Source of the DNA: JACDAN01 sp035265935 | Lineage (GTDB): Bacteria > Actinomycetota > Thermoleophilia > Gaiellales > Gaiellaceae | Direction: 5' to 3' | DNA: 64,000 nt | Assembly (NCBI GenBank): GCA_035265935.1 | Contig: DATFOC010000077.1 | Span: 38,891-102,890, forward strand | Shown: in pieces, positions 1 to 7,590 of the stretch | Layout of the letters: each line of letters begins with the position of its first letter | How positions within the stretch are numbered: the first letter of the stretch is position 1 | Notes under the pieces: model-generated | Seen by the model: the letters and a program-made list of their open reading frames with translations, nothing else | Told to the model about the DNA's origin: nothing | The model's database searches: none | Position numbers and translations under genes: made by a program

Positions 1-360
1 ACACTGACTTCGCTCGAACAAGCACGCCGCATCGCCGCTCTCGCGCAGGAGAAGCTGGCAGAGGACGTCATGATCCTCGACCTGCGGCCCGTCACCGCCT
101 ATACCGACTTCTTCGTCTTGGCCACGGGCCGGAACGCCCGCCAGACGAAAGCGATCTACGACGAGGTGCGCGAGCGGATGAAGGCCGACGAGCGCGCGCG
201 GCCGCGAGCGGTCGAGGGGGAGCGCGAAGGCAACTGGATCGTCGCGGACTACCTCGACGTCGTCGTGCACGTCTTCACGCCGGAGACGCGCGAGTACTAC
301 GGGCTCGAGGATCTCTGGGGCGACATGCCCTCGGTCGAGCTCGACGCCGCAAGCGCCTGA
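1..360 (+). CDS. rsfS: Ribosomal silencing factor RsfS (5' truncated by window edge)
   Basis: The reading frame is open from base 1, so the true start lies at or just before the window edge; 119 residues are visible. The protein matches the RsfS/Iojap family: an N-terminal LEQARRIAALAQEKLAEDV helix, the AYTDFFVLATG strand-turn, and the late motif DYLDVVVHVFTPETREYYGLEDLW, seen here in pieces. Family knowledge: RsfS binds ribosomal protein L14 and blocks 30S-50S joining in starvation. The C-terminus is complete and a tRNA-Ala gene follows 35 bases downstream. The internal ATG at 70 is not the start, because conserved sequence precedes it. Confidence 0.93.
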   Translation, partial: TLTSLEQARRIAALAQEKLAEDVMILDLRPVTAYTDFFVLATGRNARQTKAIYDEVRERMKADERARPRAVEGEREGNWIVADYLDVVVHVFTPETREYYGLEDLWGDMPSVELDAASA

Positions 361-394
361 AGCCCGGCGGAGCGGTCGCTACACTTCGGCTCGC

Positions 395-467
395 GGGGCC
401 ATAGCTCAGTTGGGAGAGCGTCGCGCTGGCAGCGCGAAGGTCGCCGGTTCGAGCCCGGCTGGCTCCA
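395..467 (+). tRNA. tRNA-Ala (anticodon GGC)
   Basis: A cloverleaf can be folded by eye. The 7-bp acceptor GGGGCCA (395-401) pairs with TGGCTCC (460-466), with one G-T pair. The D stem is GCTC/GAGC (404-407/416-419). The anticodon stem TCGCG/CGCGA (421-425/433-437) encloses the loop CTGGCAG with anticodon GGC. The T arm is GCCGG/CCGGC with loop TTCGAGC. The discriminator is A at 467 and CCA is not encoded. No integrase-like gene or repeat is visible next to it. Confidence 0.96.
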
Positions 468-642
468 CTTCCTCGGACATTGTGCGAACCGCCTAACCGT
501 CTGCTCCGATGGCGAGGCGGTCAATTACCCGAATGTCACTGCTGCCGTTGGCATTGACTCCAGATCAAACCCTCTCGCGGATGGTGATGCTGCTGCGATC
601 CGGAGGGTGGCTCGTGCAGCGTAGGGCGCAAAAGGGCCGCTC

Positions 643-678
643 GACGAAGAAGGCCCGCGCTTGCGGGCCTTCTTCGTC
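643..678. terminator. Perfect 16-bp hairpin between convergent units
   Basis: Bases 643-658 and 663-678 are perfect reverse complements (arm begins GACGAAGAAGGCCCGC) with a four-base GCTT loop. It lies between the plus-strand tRNA-Ala and the minus-strand small gene ending at 697. The arm is A-rich on the 5' side and so T-rich on the 3' side, which fits an intrinsic terminator working in both directions. Bases 468-642 before it show no convincing gene. Confidence 0.75.
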
Positions 679-696
679 AGAGGTGCTCGCCCACGT

Positions 697-909
697 CTAA
701 TCGATCGATCGGCTGGTCGCGTGGCCCACCTCGTCGAAGGACAGCCGGTAGCGGACCTCGTCGCCGCGGAGCAGGTTGAAGAACCGGCGCCGCCCCCTCA
801 TTGAGAGCACCGCCTCCGTGTCGTTGTGAGACTCGACTCGGTAGCCCTGCGCGCGTTTCTCCTTGAGTGTCCGCTCGAGCTCTTGGTCTCTGGTCAGTGC
901 TTCGGCCAT
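697..909 (-). CDS. Small conserved-type hypothetical protein
   Basis: 70 residues from ATG at 909, preceded by AGGGAGG on the minus strand. The protein is basic and charged: an N-terminal helix (RDQELERTLKEKRAQGYRV), then a beta-like segment with TEAVLSMRGRRRFFNLLRG. The pattern of a helix followed by strands ending in GHATSR looks like a folded domain and not a shadow frame. I recognise this as a recurrent small-protein type of actinobacteria but know of no function. It reads toward the hairpin at 643-678, which would terminate it. Confidence 0.6.
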   Translation of the reverse strand: MAEALTRDQELERTLKEKRAQGYRVESHNDTEAVLSMRGRRRFFNLLRGDEVRYRLSFDEVGHATSRSID

Positions 910-1028
910 GACGGCCTCCCTTAGGGTCGGCCTCGCTGGGCCTTGAACTCAGCAAAGCGTTGCCGGAACGTCGGTCGACGTGCTGGGAAGGCCCGCGGTG
1001 CGGACCTTCCCCTGACAGTGGTCGGGAA

Positions 1029-1343
1029 CTACGCCCGAACGAGGTCGTTCGTCTTCTGAACGATGACCTCTCCGCCCGTGATCTTCGGCGGATTCGGGAG
1101 TGCCTTCTCGAGCTTCTCCTCGCGCACCCACGTTGCTGCGACGCGCGTCGATTCGTCGGATTGCTCCGATGTCTCGAAGAAGTCGATGGAGCTCATGACG
1201 CCGTTGTCTGCCTCGATGAGGTGGTAACTCTTGAAGCCCGGCATCTCGGTCAGGCGGGGCAGCAGGTTCTCGTCGACGTTCTTGACGAGCTCGTCGGTGC
1301 GACTCTGGTCAATTCCCTCGTACCGTCTGATGGTGGCATGCAT
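1029..1343 (-). CDS. Antibiotic-biosynthesis-monooxygenase-like (ABM fold) small protein
   Basis: 104 residues from ATG at 1343, with AAGGAGC a few bases before it on the minus strand. The layout is that of dimeric alpha-beta ABM proteins: an opening strand MHATIRRYEGI, a helix with the polar run SRTDELVKNVDENLLPRL, a second strand FKSYHLIEADNGVMSSIDFF, and a second helix. ABM-fold proteins range from haem-degrading enzymes to non-catalytic sensors; no catalytic residue can be assigned here. A GGGAAGG/CCTTCCC hairpin at 985-1011 lies just downstream and may terminate it. Confidence 0.65.
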   Translation of the reverse strand: MHATIRRYEGIDQSRTDELVKNVDENLLPRLTEMPGFKSYHLIEADNGVMSSIDFFETSEQSDESTRVAATWVREEKLEKALPNPPKITGGEVIVQKTNDLVRA

Positions 1344-1491
1344 CTAGTGCTCCTTACGTTCTCTTCGTTCAGTGCGGAAAACCCGGTTGAGTCGTCCTTC
1401 GCACTCAGGCCCGGTGTGACAGTCGAAGAGCGATTTCGGAGCCTCGACGCTTCCGTCTGGTTCCTGGCGCCTCGTTAGTATAGCAGACTTC

Positions 1492-1545
1492 TTGATAACG
1501 TAGTTTTACGTTGCTACGTTTCATACATATATCAACGTAGGAGGC
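1492..1545 (+). promoter_or_regulatory. AT-rich promoter with four AACGTA/TACGTT elements
   Basis: The island of A+T around 1490-1535 contrasts with the GC-rich surroundings. TTGATA at 1492-1497 could be a -35 element, with TACGTT at 1515-1520 as a weak -10 at 17-bp spacing. The hexamer AACGTA or its complement TACGTT occurs at 1497-1502, 1507-1512, 1515-1520 and 1534-1539, the first two as an inverted repeat. AGGAGG (1539-1544) is the ribosome site for the GTG at 1551. Operator function is inferred. Confidence 0.5.
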
Positions 1546-1550
1546 AACTC

Positions 1551-2201
1551 GTGAGTCCCTTCTCGGTCACTCTGCAACGCGTTCCGGATCGAGAGCTCGG
1601 TCCACTTCTCATTCAGCTTGCGCAGGCGGGCTTCCACCATCCGGCCATCACGCCGGTTGATGCCGACGGGGCGCCTGGCGAGGAGGACGCCGCTGCTCGC
1701 GGGTGGAACGCGGATCTCGCCGAGGACTGGCGGCTCGTACGGGAGCGAGAGGACGAGTCCTATCAATGGCCGGACAAGCGCGAGCACTATTCCCGCTACC
1801 AGGTGTTCCTGGGCACGGCGAGAGCGGAAGGCGCGGTTCACATCGGCCTCGGTGAAACGGTTCGCAAGAACAAATGGGGGCGTGACCGCAAATACGTCGT
1901 CGCCTTCCTGAGCAGTGGATCACCCCAGCAGCCGCTGGCCGAGTTCGTCGCAGCTGACGACTACGAGGAGACACGCGAGCTCGTCGCGGTCATTCGTGGG
2001 AGCGACGGGGGGCGACGCATGTACGGCGCCGGCGACGCCCTCCCCCGGGTCTACAAGGAACGCTTTCGGACTCAGCTGTATAGCGAGAGGGTCGTGTATC
2101 CGGGCGTTTGGAACAAGGTCGTTGTGGTCGCGCGCGAGGACGACGACGCAACGATGCTCAACCACGCGCTGATCCAGGGCCGGCGGCGGCGCCCAACGTA
2201 G
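1551..2201 (+). CDS. Hypothetical protein
   Basis: 216 residues from a GTG preceded at six bases by AGGAGG. I do not recognise the family. The sequence is soluble, with no signal peptide or membrane helix. The N-terminal third is charged, with a WPDKREHYSRYQVF segment. The middle contains a glycine-rich stretch with alternating hydrophobics (GAVHIGLGETVRKNKWG), and the C-terminus has a strand WNKVVVVAREDDD followed by a basic tail GRRRRPT. The good ribosome site, well-formed promoter region and consistent GC-rich third positions argue that it is real. Confidence 0.6.
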   Translation: MSPFSVTLQRVPDRELGPLLIQLAQAGFHHPAITPVDADGAPGEEDAAARGWNADLAEDWRLVREREDESYQWPDKREHYSRYQVFLGTARAEGAVHIGLGETVRKNKWGRDRKYVVAFLSSGSPQQPLAEFVAADDYEETRELVAVIRGSDGGRRMYGAGDALPRVYKERFRTQLYSERVVYPGVWNKVVVVAREDDDATMLNHALIQGRRRRPT

Positions 2202-2306
2202 GCTAAAGGATGCGGCACGGCCACGAACTCGGTGTCGCGGGCCTCTTGATTCCTCACTGCGGCTGTGCGTAGCTATCCAACGGGGAAGACCCGAAGGAGG
2301 AGCCGC

Positions 2307-3032
2307 ATGCGCCGCCAGCTCGCGCTCATGGACCCGTACCTCGCGGGAGACGACATCAAGGAGGTGCAGCGGGCGCTCGGCTTCAAGGGCAAGGCCGTCG
2401 ACGGCGTCTACGGTCCGGACACCGCGGGCGCGGTCGAGGAGTGGAAGTGGCGGGTCGGTTATCCGAAGCGCCAGATCAACAACCGGCTCGGCCTGCTCGG
2501 GCTCGCGTGGCTCTTCGGCGAGGTGCCGTTCCCAGCGCACTTCGCGCGAAACGCCAAAGCGCGGAAGGGGAAGAGGTACGCGGCCGCGAACGGCATCGTC
2601 CGCCCGCTCTCGACCTCTCCGGGCTTCCGTAGCGAGTTCGCACTCGCGAACGGCGAGGGCGCGCCAGACCGGAACGGCGTCAAGCATCACGCCGGCAAGG
2701 ACTGGTTCGCGCCTGGGCGGAGCCCGGTCCGGGCCCCGGTGGCTGGGACGGTCATCCAGGCGCTCGTGCGGCCGACGACCACTGGGCAGGTCTTCGGGGG
2801 CTGTGTGAAGATCGAAGCCGCGCGCGGAAAGCGCGTCTGGGTCTTCCGCCACTGCGATCCGGCCAAGGTTCGCGAAGGGCAGAAGGTGGAGGCCGGGCAG
2901 GTCGTTGCGCACGTGACGCCATGGCGCGACGGCGCGCCGCACGCGCACATCGAGGTCTGGAAGAGCCGGGACGCGGACTACAGGTTCGAGTTGATGGAAG
3001 ACCCGATGAAGTTCTTCAAGGCCTTCAAATAG
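2307..3032 (+). CDS. Peptidoglycan-binding/M23-like metallopeptidase
   Basis: 241 residues. The ATG at 2307 is chosen because AAGGAGG lies at 2294-2300; an upstream start at 2265 has no such site. Residues 10-45 resemble a peptidoglycan-binding domain (DDIKEVQRALGF, then VDGVYGPDTAGAVEEW). The C-terminal half carries lysostaphin-type M23 hallmarks: HHAGKDWFAP (zinc H and D), APVAGTV, and the HAHIEVW motif with the catalytic and zinc histidines. Family members cut peptide cross-links of peptidoglycan. No classical signal peptide is seen, so export may depend on another route or on lysis. Confidence 0.8.
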   Translation: MRRQLALMDPYLAGDDIKEVQRALGFKGKAVDGVYGPDTAGAVEEWKWRVGYPKRQINNRLGLLGLAWLFGEVPFPAHFARNAKARKGKRYAAANGIVRPLSTSPGFRSEFALANGEGAPDRNGVKHHAGKDWFAPGRSPVRAPVAGTVIQALVRPTTTGQVFGGCVKIEAARGKRVWVFRHCDPAKVREGQKVEAGQVVAHVTPWRDGAPHAHIEVWKSRDADYRFELMEDPMKFFKAFK

Positions 3033-3086
3033 CCGCCGCGCGCGCAGCCTCTCAACGAGCGGCGTGCCGCTCTAGAATGGCCGGAC

Positions 3087-3320
3087 GTGGTCGAGATCGT
3101 CTTCCTGATGCTCGTCCTCAAGCTGCCGATCATCTATCTGATCGCGGTGGTCTGGTGGGCCGTGCGGGCCGAGCCCCGGCCGCCGGAACCGGCACTCCTG
3201 CCCGTCCCCACGGAGCCCGATCCCTCCGGCGGTCGCCGTTACGCTCGCCGGCCGCGCCGGGGTGGGCCTCACGGCCGCGGCGGTCCGGCGCGCAGGCCCG
3301 ATCGGGTCGCGGTGCGGTGA
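3087..3320 (+). CDS. Small single-span membrane protein
   Basis: 77 residues from GTG. The first 27 residues are strongly hydrophobic (IVFLMLVLKLPIIYLIAVVWW), a single membrane helix, followed by a Pro/Arg-rich cytoplasmic-type tail. Its stop shares bases with the GTG start of the next small membrane gene (GTGA at 3317-3320), which suggests translational coupling. No function is recognisable. The coding case rests on the membrane segment and coupling, not on homology. Confidence 0.55.
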   Translation: MVEIVFLMLVLKLPIIYLIAVVWWAVRAEPRPPEPALLPVPTEPDPSGGRRYARRPRRGGPHGRGGPARRPDRVAVR

Positions 3321-3586
3321 GCACGGCGCCGCCTGTCGCCGAACGCCAGGGCCCGGCGGAGACCGTCGCCGGCTTCCTCGCCGCGCTCGCCATCTTCGGC
3401 GGCCTGATCGCGATCGCGCAGCGCCCGGTCACGATCGGCCTCACGTCGCTGTTCATCGGACTCATCGCGGCGACCATGGCCGGCGGCAGGAACCGCCACC
3501 TCGCGGCGGCCGGAGTCGCCATCGCCGCCACGGGCTGGCTGGTCGGGATGATCGTGTGCGTGATCACGAGCCGGCCGCTCTGGTAA
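3317..3586 (+). CDS. Small multi-span membrane protein
   Basis: 89 residues from the GTG at 3317, overlapping the preceding gene by four bases. After a polar N-terminus there are three hydrophobic segments: about residues 16-31 (VAGFLAALAIFGGLIA), 37-53 (TIGLTSLFIGLIAATMA) and 62-83 (AAGVAIAATGWLVGMIVCV). This looks like a small integral membrane protein paired with its upstream neighbour. The family is unknown to me. The 2-oxoglutarate dehydrogenase gene begins 51 bases downstream with its own ribosome site. Confidence 0.6.
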   Translation: MSTAPPVAERQGPAETVAGFLAALAIFGGLIAIAQRPVTIGLTSLFIGLIAATMAGGRNRHLAAAGVAIAATGWLVGMIVCVITSRPLW

Positions 3587-3637
3587 CGCCAGCTGCCGCA
3601 GGGGAAAGCACCCTGCTACAAAGAACAGGGAGGGATC

Positions 3638-6469
3638 GTGGCTGAGGTCGACGGGCTCAACGCCGGATACGCACGCGCCGTTCTCGAGGACTACCTCGAG
3701 AATCCCGAGGCCGTGCCCGCGGAGTGGCGCGAGCTCTTCGAGGGCGACAGCGCCCTCTTGCGCGAGCACCCGGGCGTCGCACGCCTGCTCGAAGTGCTCG
3801 AAGCGGACGGCAACGGCGTGCAGGCCGAAGCCGCCCCGGCCCCTCCGGCCCCCGCGGCCGAGGCGCCGCCGCAGCCGCAGGCCCCGGTCGACGACACGCT
3901 TCTCAGTGGAGTCGCGGCGGCCATGGCGCTGGTCAAGGCCTACAGGATGCACGGCCACCTCGCCGCCCGCCTCGACCCGCTCGGCTCTGAGCCGGTCGGC
4001 GACCCGGCACTGGAACCAGAGCGCCTGGTCCCCCCACTCACGCCCGAGCTCCAGGCGCAGATCCCGGCGCGCCTACTGCGCGTCCACGTGCCGGGCGAGA
4101 CGCTTGCGGACGTCCTTCCGAAGCTCCAGGAGACCTACTGCCGAACGAGCGCGTACGAGATCGAGCACATCTCTGACCACCAGGAGCGGGTCTGGCTGCG
4201 GCAGGCGATCGAGGCCGGCACGTATCGAGAGCCGCTCGACGCCGACGACAAGCGTCGGCTCCTCGCGCGTCTCTCCGAGGTGGAAGGGCTCGAGCGCTAC
4301 CTCCGCAAGGCGTTCCTCGGCCAGAAGCAGTTTTCGAGCGAGGGGCTCGATGTGATGGTTCCGATGCTCGACCTCGCGCTCGAGCTGGCCGGGGAGGACG
4401 GAGCGCACGAGGTCGTGACCGGCATGGCCCACCGCGGCCGCCTGAACGTGCTGGCCCATCTCATCGGCCGCCCGTACGAGGTGATCCTCCGCGAGTTCGA
4501 GGGCGAACGGAACCTCGCTGCGATCTCCAACCAGCCGGCGGGTGCGAGCGGAGACGTCAAATACCACCTCGGCGCCGAGGGCAGGCGCAAGACCGCCGCA
4601 GGGGACATCACCGTCACGCTCGCGGCCAACCCGAGCCACCTCGAGGCAGTCGACCCGGTCGTCGAGGGCCTGACACGAAGCGAGCAGACGGACCGCTCGA
4701 CGCGCGGCGGCGACCACGACTCGCGAGTCGCGCTCCCGGTCCTGATCCACGGCGACGCGTCGTTCCCCGGCCAGGGCGTCGTCGCCGAGACGCTCAACCT
4801 CCAGTCGCTCGGCGGCTACTCGACCGGTGGGACGCTGCACGTGATCGCGAACAATCAGGTCGGGTTCACGACGGATCCGGCCGACGGCCGCTCGACGCGC
4901 TACTCGAGCGACCTTGCGAAGGGCTTCGACGTGCCGATCATCCACGTCAACGCGGACGACCCGGAGGCCGCCGTGGCGTCCATCCGGCTTGCAATGGCCT
5001 TCCGACGCCGGTTCGGCCGGGACGTCGTGATCGACCTGATCGGCTATCGGCGATGGGGTCACAACGAGGGCGACGAGCCGGCGTACACGCAGCCGCTCAT
5101 GGCCGAGCGGATCAAGGAGCAGCCGAGCGTGCGCGAGCAGTACGCGACACAGCTCGTCGACGAGGGCGTCGTCACCCAGGAGGAGGCCGACGAGCTCGTG
5201 CGTGGCGTCGAGGCGAGCCTCAAGGCTGCGCACGAGACGCTCAAGACGTCGCTCGCCGAGGCCGTGGAGGAACAGCCACCGAGCGAGCGGACTCCTCCGA
5301 CGGAAGGCGCAGAGGTTGCGACCTCCGTCGAGGCGGACCGGCTCAGGGCGTTGAACGAGGAGCTCCTGCGCGTCCCCGACCGCTTCACCGTCCACCCGAA
5401 GCTCGAGCGGCAGCTCCAGCGCCGCCGCGACCGGCTCGAAGGAGGAGAGATCGACTGGGGCCACGGCGAGGCGCTCGCCTTTGCGAGCCTGCTCGTCGAA
5501 GGGATACCGGTACGGCTCACCGGCCAGGACACCGAGCGCGGGACGTTTGCGCAGCGCCACCTCGTCCTTCACGACCCGGGAAGCGGCGAGCAGTTCACGC
5601 CGATGAAGAGTCTCGGGGACGCGTCCGCCTCGTTCGAGGTCTTCAACTCCCCGCTGTCCGAGTACGCGACGCTCGGCTTCGAGTACGGCTACTCGGTCGG
5701 CGCGCCGGAGGCCCTCGTGCTGTGGGAGGCGCAGTACGGCGACTTCGTCAACGGCGCGCAGATCGTCACCGACCAGTTCCTCGTCTCGGGCCTCTCGAAG
5801 TGGAGCCAGACCTCGCGGCTCACCCTGCTGCTGCCGCACGGCTACGAGGGCAACGGCCCCGAACACTCGAGCGCGCGTCTCGAGCGCTTCCTGCAGCTGG
5901 CGGCCCAGGAGAACATCCGCATCGTCACGCCCAGCACGGCGGCGCAGTACTTCCATCTCCTCCGCCGGCAGGCGCTCGACCCCAGCGCCCGCCCGCTGGT
6001 CGTCATGACGCCGAAGGGGCTCCTGCGTCTGAAGGATTCGTCAGCGCAGCTGGAGCAGCTGGCCGAGGGTCGCTTCGAGCCGGTCATCGACGACTCCATC
6101 GCGCACGACCGCGCGCGGCGGCTCGTCCTCACCTCGGGCAAGCTCTACTACGACATCGTCGGCCACGAGCTTCGCGAGAAGCATCCGGAGGTCGCCGTCG
6201 CGCGCATCGAGCAGCTCTACCCGTTCCCGGTCGATCCCGCGACGGCGGTCGTCTCTGCCTACCCCGCGCTCCAGGAGGTCGTCTGGGCACAGGAGGAGCC
6301 GCAGAACATGGGGGCTTGGCGGGCGATCAGGCACCGGCTCGAGGAGTCGATCGCAGGCCGGGTCCCGCTCCGCTACGTCGGCCGCCCCTGGCGCGCCAGC
6401 CCGAGCGAGGGCTATCCCACCGCCCACGTCCGCGAGCAAGACCGCATCGTCAGAAACGTTTTCGCGTAG
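3638..6469 (+). CDS. sucA: 2-oxoglutarate dehydrogenase E1 component
   Basis: 943 residues from GTG with AGGGAGGG upstream. This is the thiamine-diphosphate E1 subunit that decarboxylates 2-oxoglutarate in the TCA cycle. Visible signatures are the N-terminal binding segment (NAGYARAVLEDYLENP), the active-site HRGRLNVL near residue 265, the LAANPSHLEAVDPVVEG stretch, GDASFPGQG, the Mg/ThDP region VIDLIGYRRWGHNEGDEP, and the C-terminal EEPQNMGAW. A Pro/Ala linker (residues 65-85) follows the short N-terminus. The length is near that of E. coli SucA (933), so the E2 acyltransferase domain fused in mycobacterial Kgd and corynebacterial OdhA is absent. No E2 gene is in the window. Confidence 0.97.
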   Translation: MAEVDGLNAGYARAVLEDYLENPEAVPAEWRELFEGDSALLREHPGVARLLEVLEADGNGVQAEAAPAPPAPAAEAPPQPQAPVDDTLLSGVAAAMALVKAYRMHGHLAARLDPLGSEPVGDPALEPERLVPPLTPELQAQIPARLLRVHVPGETLADVLPKLQETYCRTSAYEIEHISDHQERVWLRQAIEAGTYREPLDADDKRRLLARLSEVEGLERYLRKAFLGQKQFSSEGLDVMVPMLDLALELAGEDGAHEVVTGMAHRGRLNVLAHLIGRPYEVILREFEGERNLAAISNQPAGASGDVKYHLGAEGRRKTAAGDITVTLAANPSHLEAVDPVVEGLTRSEQTDRSTRGGDHDSRVALPVLIHGDASFPGQGVVAETLNLQSLGGYSTGGTLHVIANNQVGFTTDPADGRSTRYSSDLAKGFDVPIIHVNADDPEAAVASIRLAMAFRRRFGRDVVIDLIGYRRWGHNEGDEPAYTQPLMAERIKEQPSVREQYATQLVDEGVVTQEEADELVRGVEASLKAAHETLKTSLAEAVEEQPPSERTPPTEGAEVATSVEADRLRALNEELLRVPDRFTVHPKLERQLQRRRDRLEGGEIDWGHGEALAFASLLVEGIPVRLTGQDTERGTFAQRHLVLHDPGSGEQFTPMKSLGDASASFEVFNSPLSEYATLGFEYGYSVGAPEALVLWEAQYGDFVNGAQIVTDQFLVSGLSKWSQTSRLTLLLPHGYEGNGPEHSSARLERFLQLAAQENIRIVTPSTAAQYFHLLRRQALDPSARPLVVMTPKGLLRLKDSSAQLEQLAEGRFEPVIDDSIAHDRARRLVLTSGKLYYDIVGHELREKHPEVAVARIEQLYPFPVDPATAVVSAYPALQEVVWAQEEPQNMGAWRAIRHRLEESIAGRVPLRYVGRPWRASPSEGYPTAHVREQDRIVRNVFA

Positions 6470-6676
6470 TTAGCGCTTGTTCCAGGCGGCACGGAACTCG
6501 CGCGCGCTATTGACCTGGCGCACAACGGCCCTCGCGATCGTCGGCGCATGCTTTCGGGCTTCGCGGGCGATTCGGCGGCGGTGCTGCTTGGGAATGCGGC
6601 GCCAGATGTCCCAGGCCGTCAGCGCGATCCCGACGGCGCCCATGCGGCGGGTGACGAGATGGTGGGGCGCAGGCAC
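6470..6676 (-). CDS. Small basic hypothetical protein
   Basis: 68 residues from ATG at 6676, with its stop abutting the end of the convergent E1 gene. The protein is highly basic with an amphipathic helical look (RRIPKQHRRRIAREARKHAP) and one mildly hydrophobic patch (GAVGIALTAWDIW). It could be a nucleic-acid- or membrane-associated peptide. No family is recognised. It sits upstream of no other gene on its strand in the immediate area; the coding call is moderate because short arginine-rich frames can arise by chance at this GC content. Confidence 0.45.
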   Translation of the reverse strand: MPAPHHLVTRRMGAVGIALTAWDIWRRIPKQHRRRIAREARKHAPTIARAVVRQVNSAREFRAAWNKR

Positions 6677-6685
6677 GCCGGCATC

Positions 6686-7516
6686 CTAGTCGTCATCGCC
6701 GTCGCCGCGGTCGCGGTCGTCGTGCCGGTCCCGGTCTCGATCATCATGGCGGTCACGATCGTGGTCGCCGCGATCGCGATCCCGGTCGCGGTCGTTGCCG
6801 CGCCGGTCGTCGTGTCGGCCATGGCCGCGTTCGTCGTCGTCGTCGTCCTGATCGTCCGACCTTCGCTCGGGCTCCTGCTTCCGATCGGGCTTGCGCTCCT
6901 TGGCTTTGTGTTCCTTCGCCTTGTGCCACTTCGCCTTGTGTTTCTTTTCGTGCTTGCGGCGTTTCGCGCGGCCGCCGTCGTCGTCATCATCGTCGTCGGA
7001 CGGCGGCGGCGGCTTCGGCGAGGACGCGATGGTCTCGGTCGGGGGTGGAGGTGGGGGCGGGGCCGGCGGTGGAGTCGGAGGCACCGGGGCTGGGGGCGGT
7101 GCGGCGGGCGGAGGCGGAGTCGGATCGGCCTCAGGAGGATCGGGCTCGGGCCTGCGGACCGGTCTGGGAGCCCCCGGCACGGAGTCAGGAGCGAGCGCGA
7201 TCGGACGAGCCGCGGGGGGAGGCGGCGCGACGATCGGGCCCGCCGGAAGCGAGGGCAGCGCCGGCAGCGCAGGGGGATGCAGATTCGGTGGAGGCGCCAG
7301 CAGCTCGCGGCGGCGCCGCTCCAGGTCGCGCTCCACCTTCGGCGACAACCTGACGGTCTGCTCCTGCGCCCACGGGCCGGCGGCGCCCGGTAGGGGTCGA
7401 ACGAACGGCGCGCGCGCTTCCTGCTGCGCGACGACCTCGGAGGGAGCGTGGATCAGGCCTGCAAGCGCCAGCCCCAGCAATAAGCCGGTTGTGACGTGAA
7501 GTAAAGCTCCCCTCAT
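6686..7516 (-). CDS. Secreted proline-rich and Asp/Arg/His-rich low-complexity protein
   Basis: 276 residues, using the ATG at 7516 that follows a GAGGGGG site; an upstream in-frame start at 7549 would spoil the signal peptide. Residues 1-31 form a signal peptide (ALLHVTTGLLLGLALAGL, cleavage near VVAQQ). A long proline-rich section then runs to about residue 165. A poly-Asp run, a Lys/His-rich section (KHEKKHKAKWHKAKEHKAK) and a C-terminal tail of alternating D and R/H follow. It is probably a disordered cell-surface or periplasmic protein; the His/Asp tail could bind metals. No catalytic domain is visible. Confidence 0.7.
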   Translation of the reverse strand: MRGALLHVTTGLLLGLALAGLIHAPSEVVAQQEARAPFVRPLPGAAGPWAQEQTVRLSPKVERDLERRRRELLAPPPNLHPPALPALPSLPAGPIVAPPPPAARPIALAPDSVPGAPRPVRRPEPDPPEADPTPPPPAAPPPAPVPPTPPPAPPPPPPPTETIASSPKPPPPSDDDDDDDGGRAKRRKHEKKHKAKWHKAKEHKAKERKPDRKQEPERRSDDQDDDDDERGHGRHDDRRGNDRDRDRDRGDHDRDRHDDRDRDRHDDRDRGDGDDD

Positions 7517-7590
7517 GCTCGACCCCCTCGATGCCGACAACTCCAACAAGAGCTATCGGAAGCGAACACGGGTGCCTTGAGGGGAATCGG

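Noticed and set aside
509..700. A 63-residue plus-strand frame after tRNA-Ala(GGC)
   Set aside because: It runs through the perfect terminator hairpin at 643-678, has no ribosome site and no protein-like pattern.
985..1011. GGGAAGG...CCTTCCC hairpin as a firm terminator
   Set aside because: The stem has a mismatch and there is no T-tract on the minus strand, so I mention it only within the neighbouring gene.
4073..5956. A 627-residue open frame antisense to the 2-oxoglutarate dehydrogenase gene
   Set aside because: It is the mirror of a strongly conserved gene; its composition (Leu/Arg/Val repeats) is that of an antisense frame in GC-rich DNA.
6700..7310. Repetitive sequence that might be a CRISPR or tandem repeat
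   Set aside because: The repetition comes from low-complexity codons (Asp/Arg, Pro) in one reading frame; there are no equal spacers or constant repeats.
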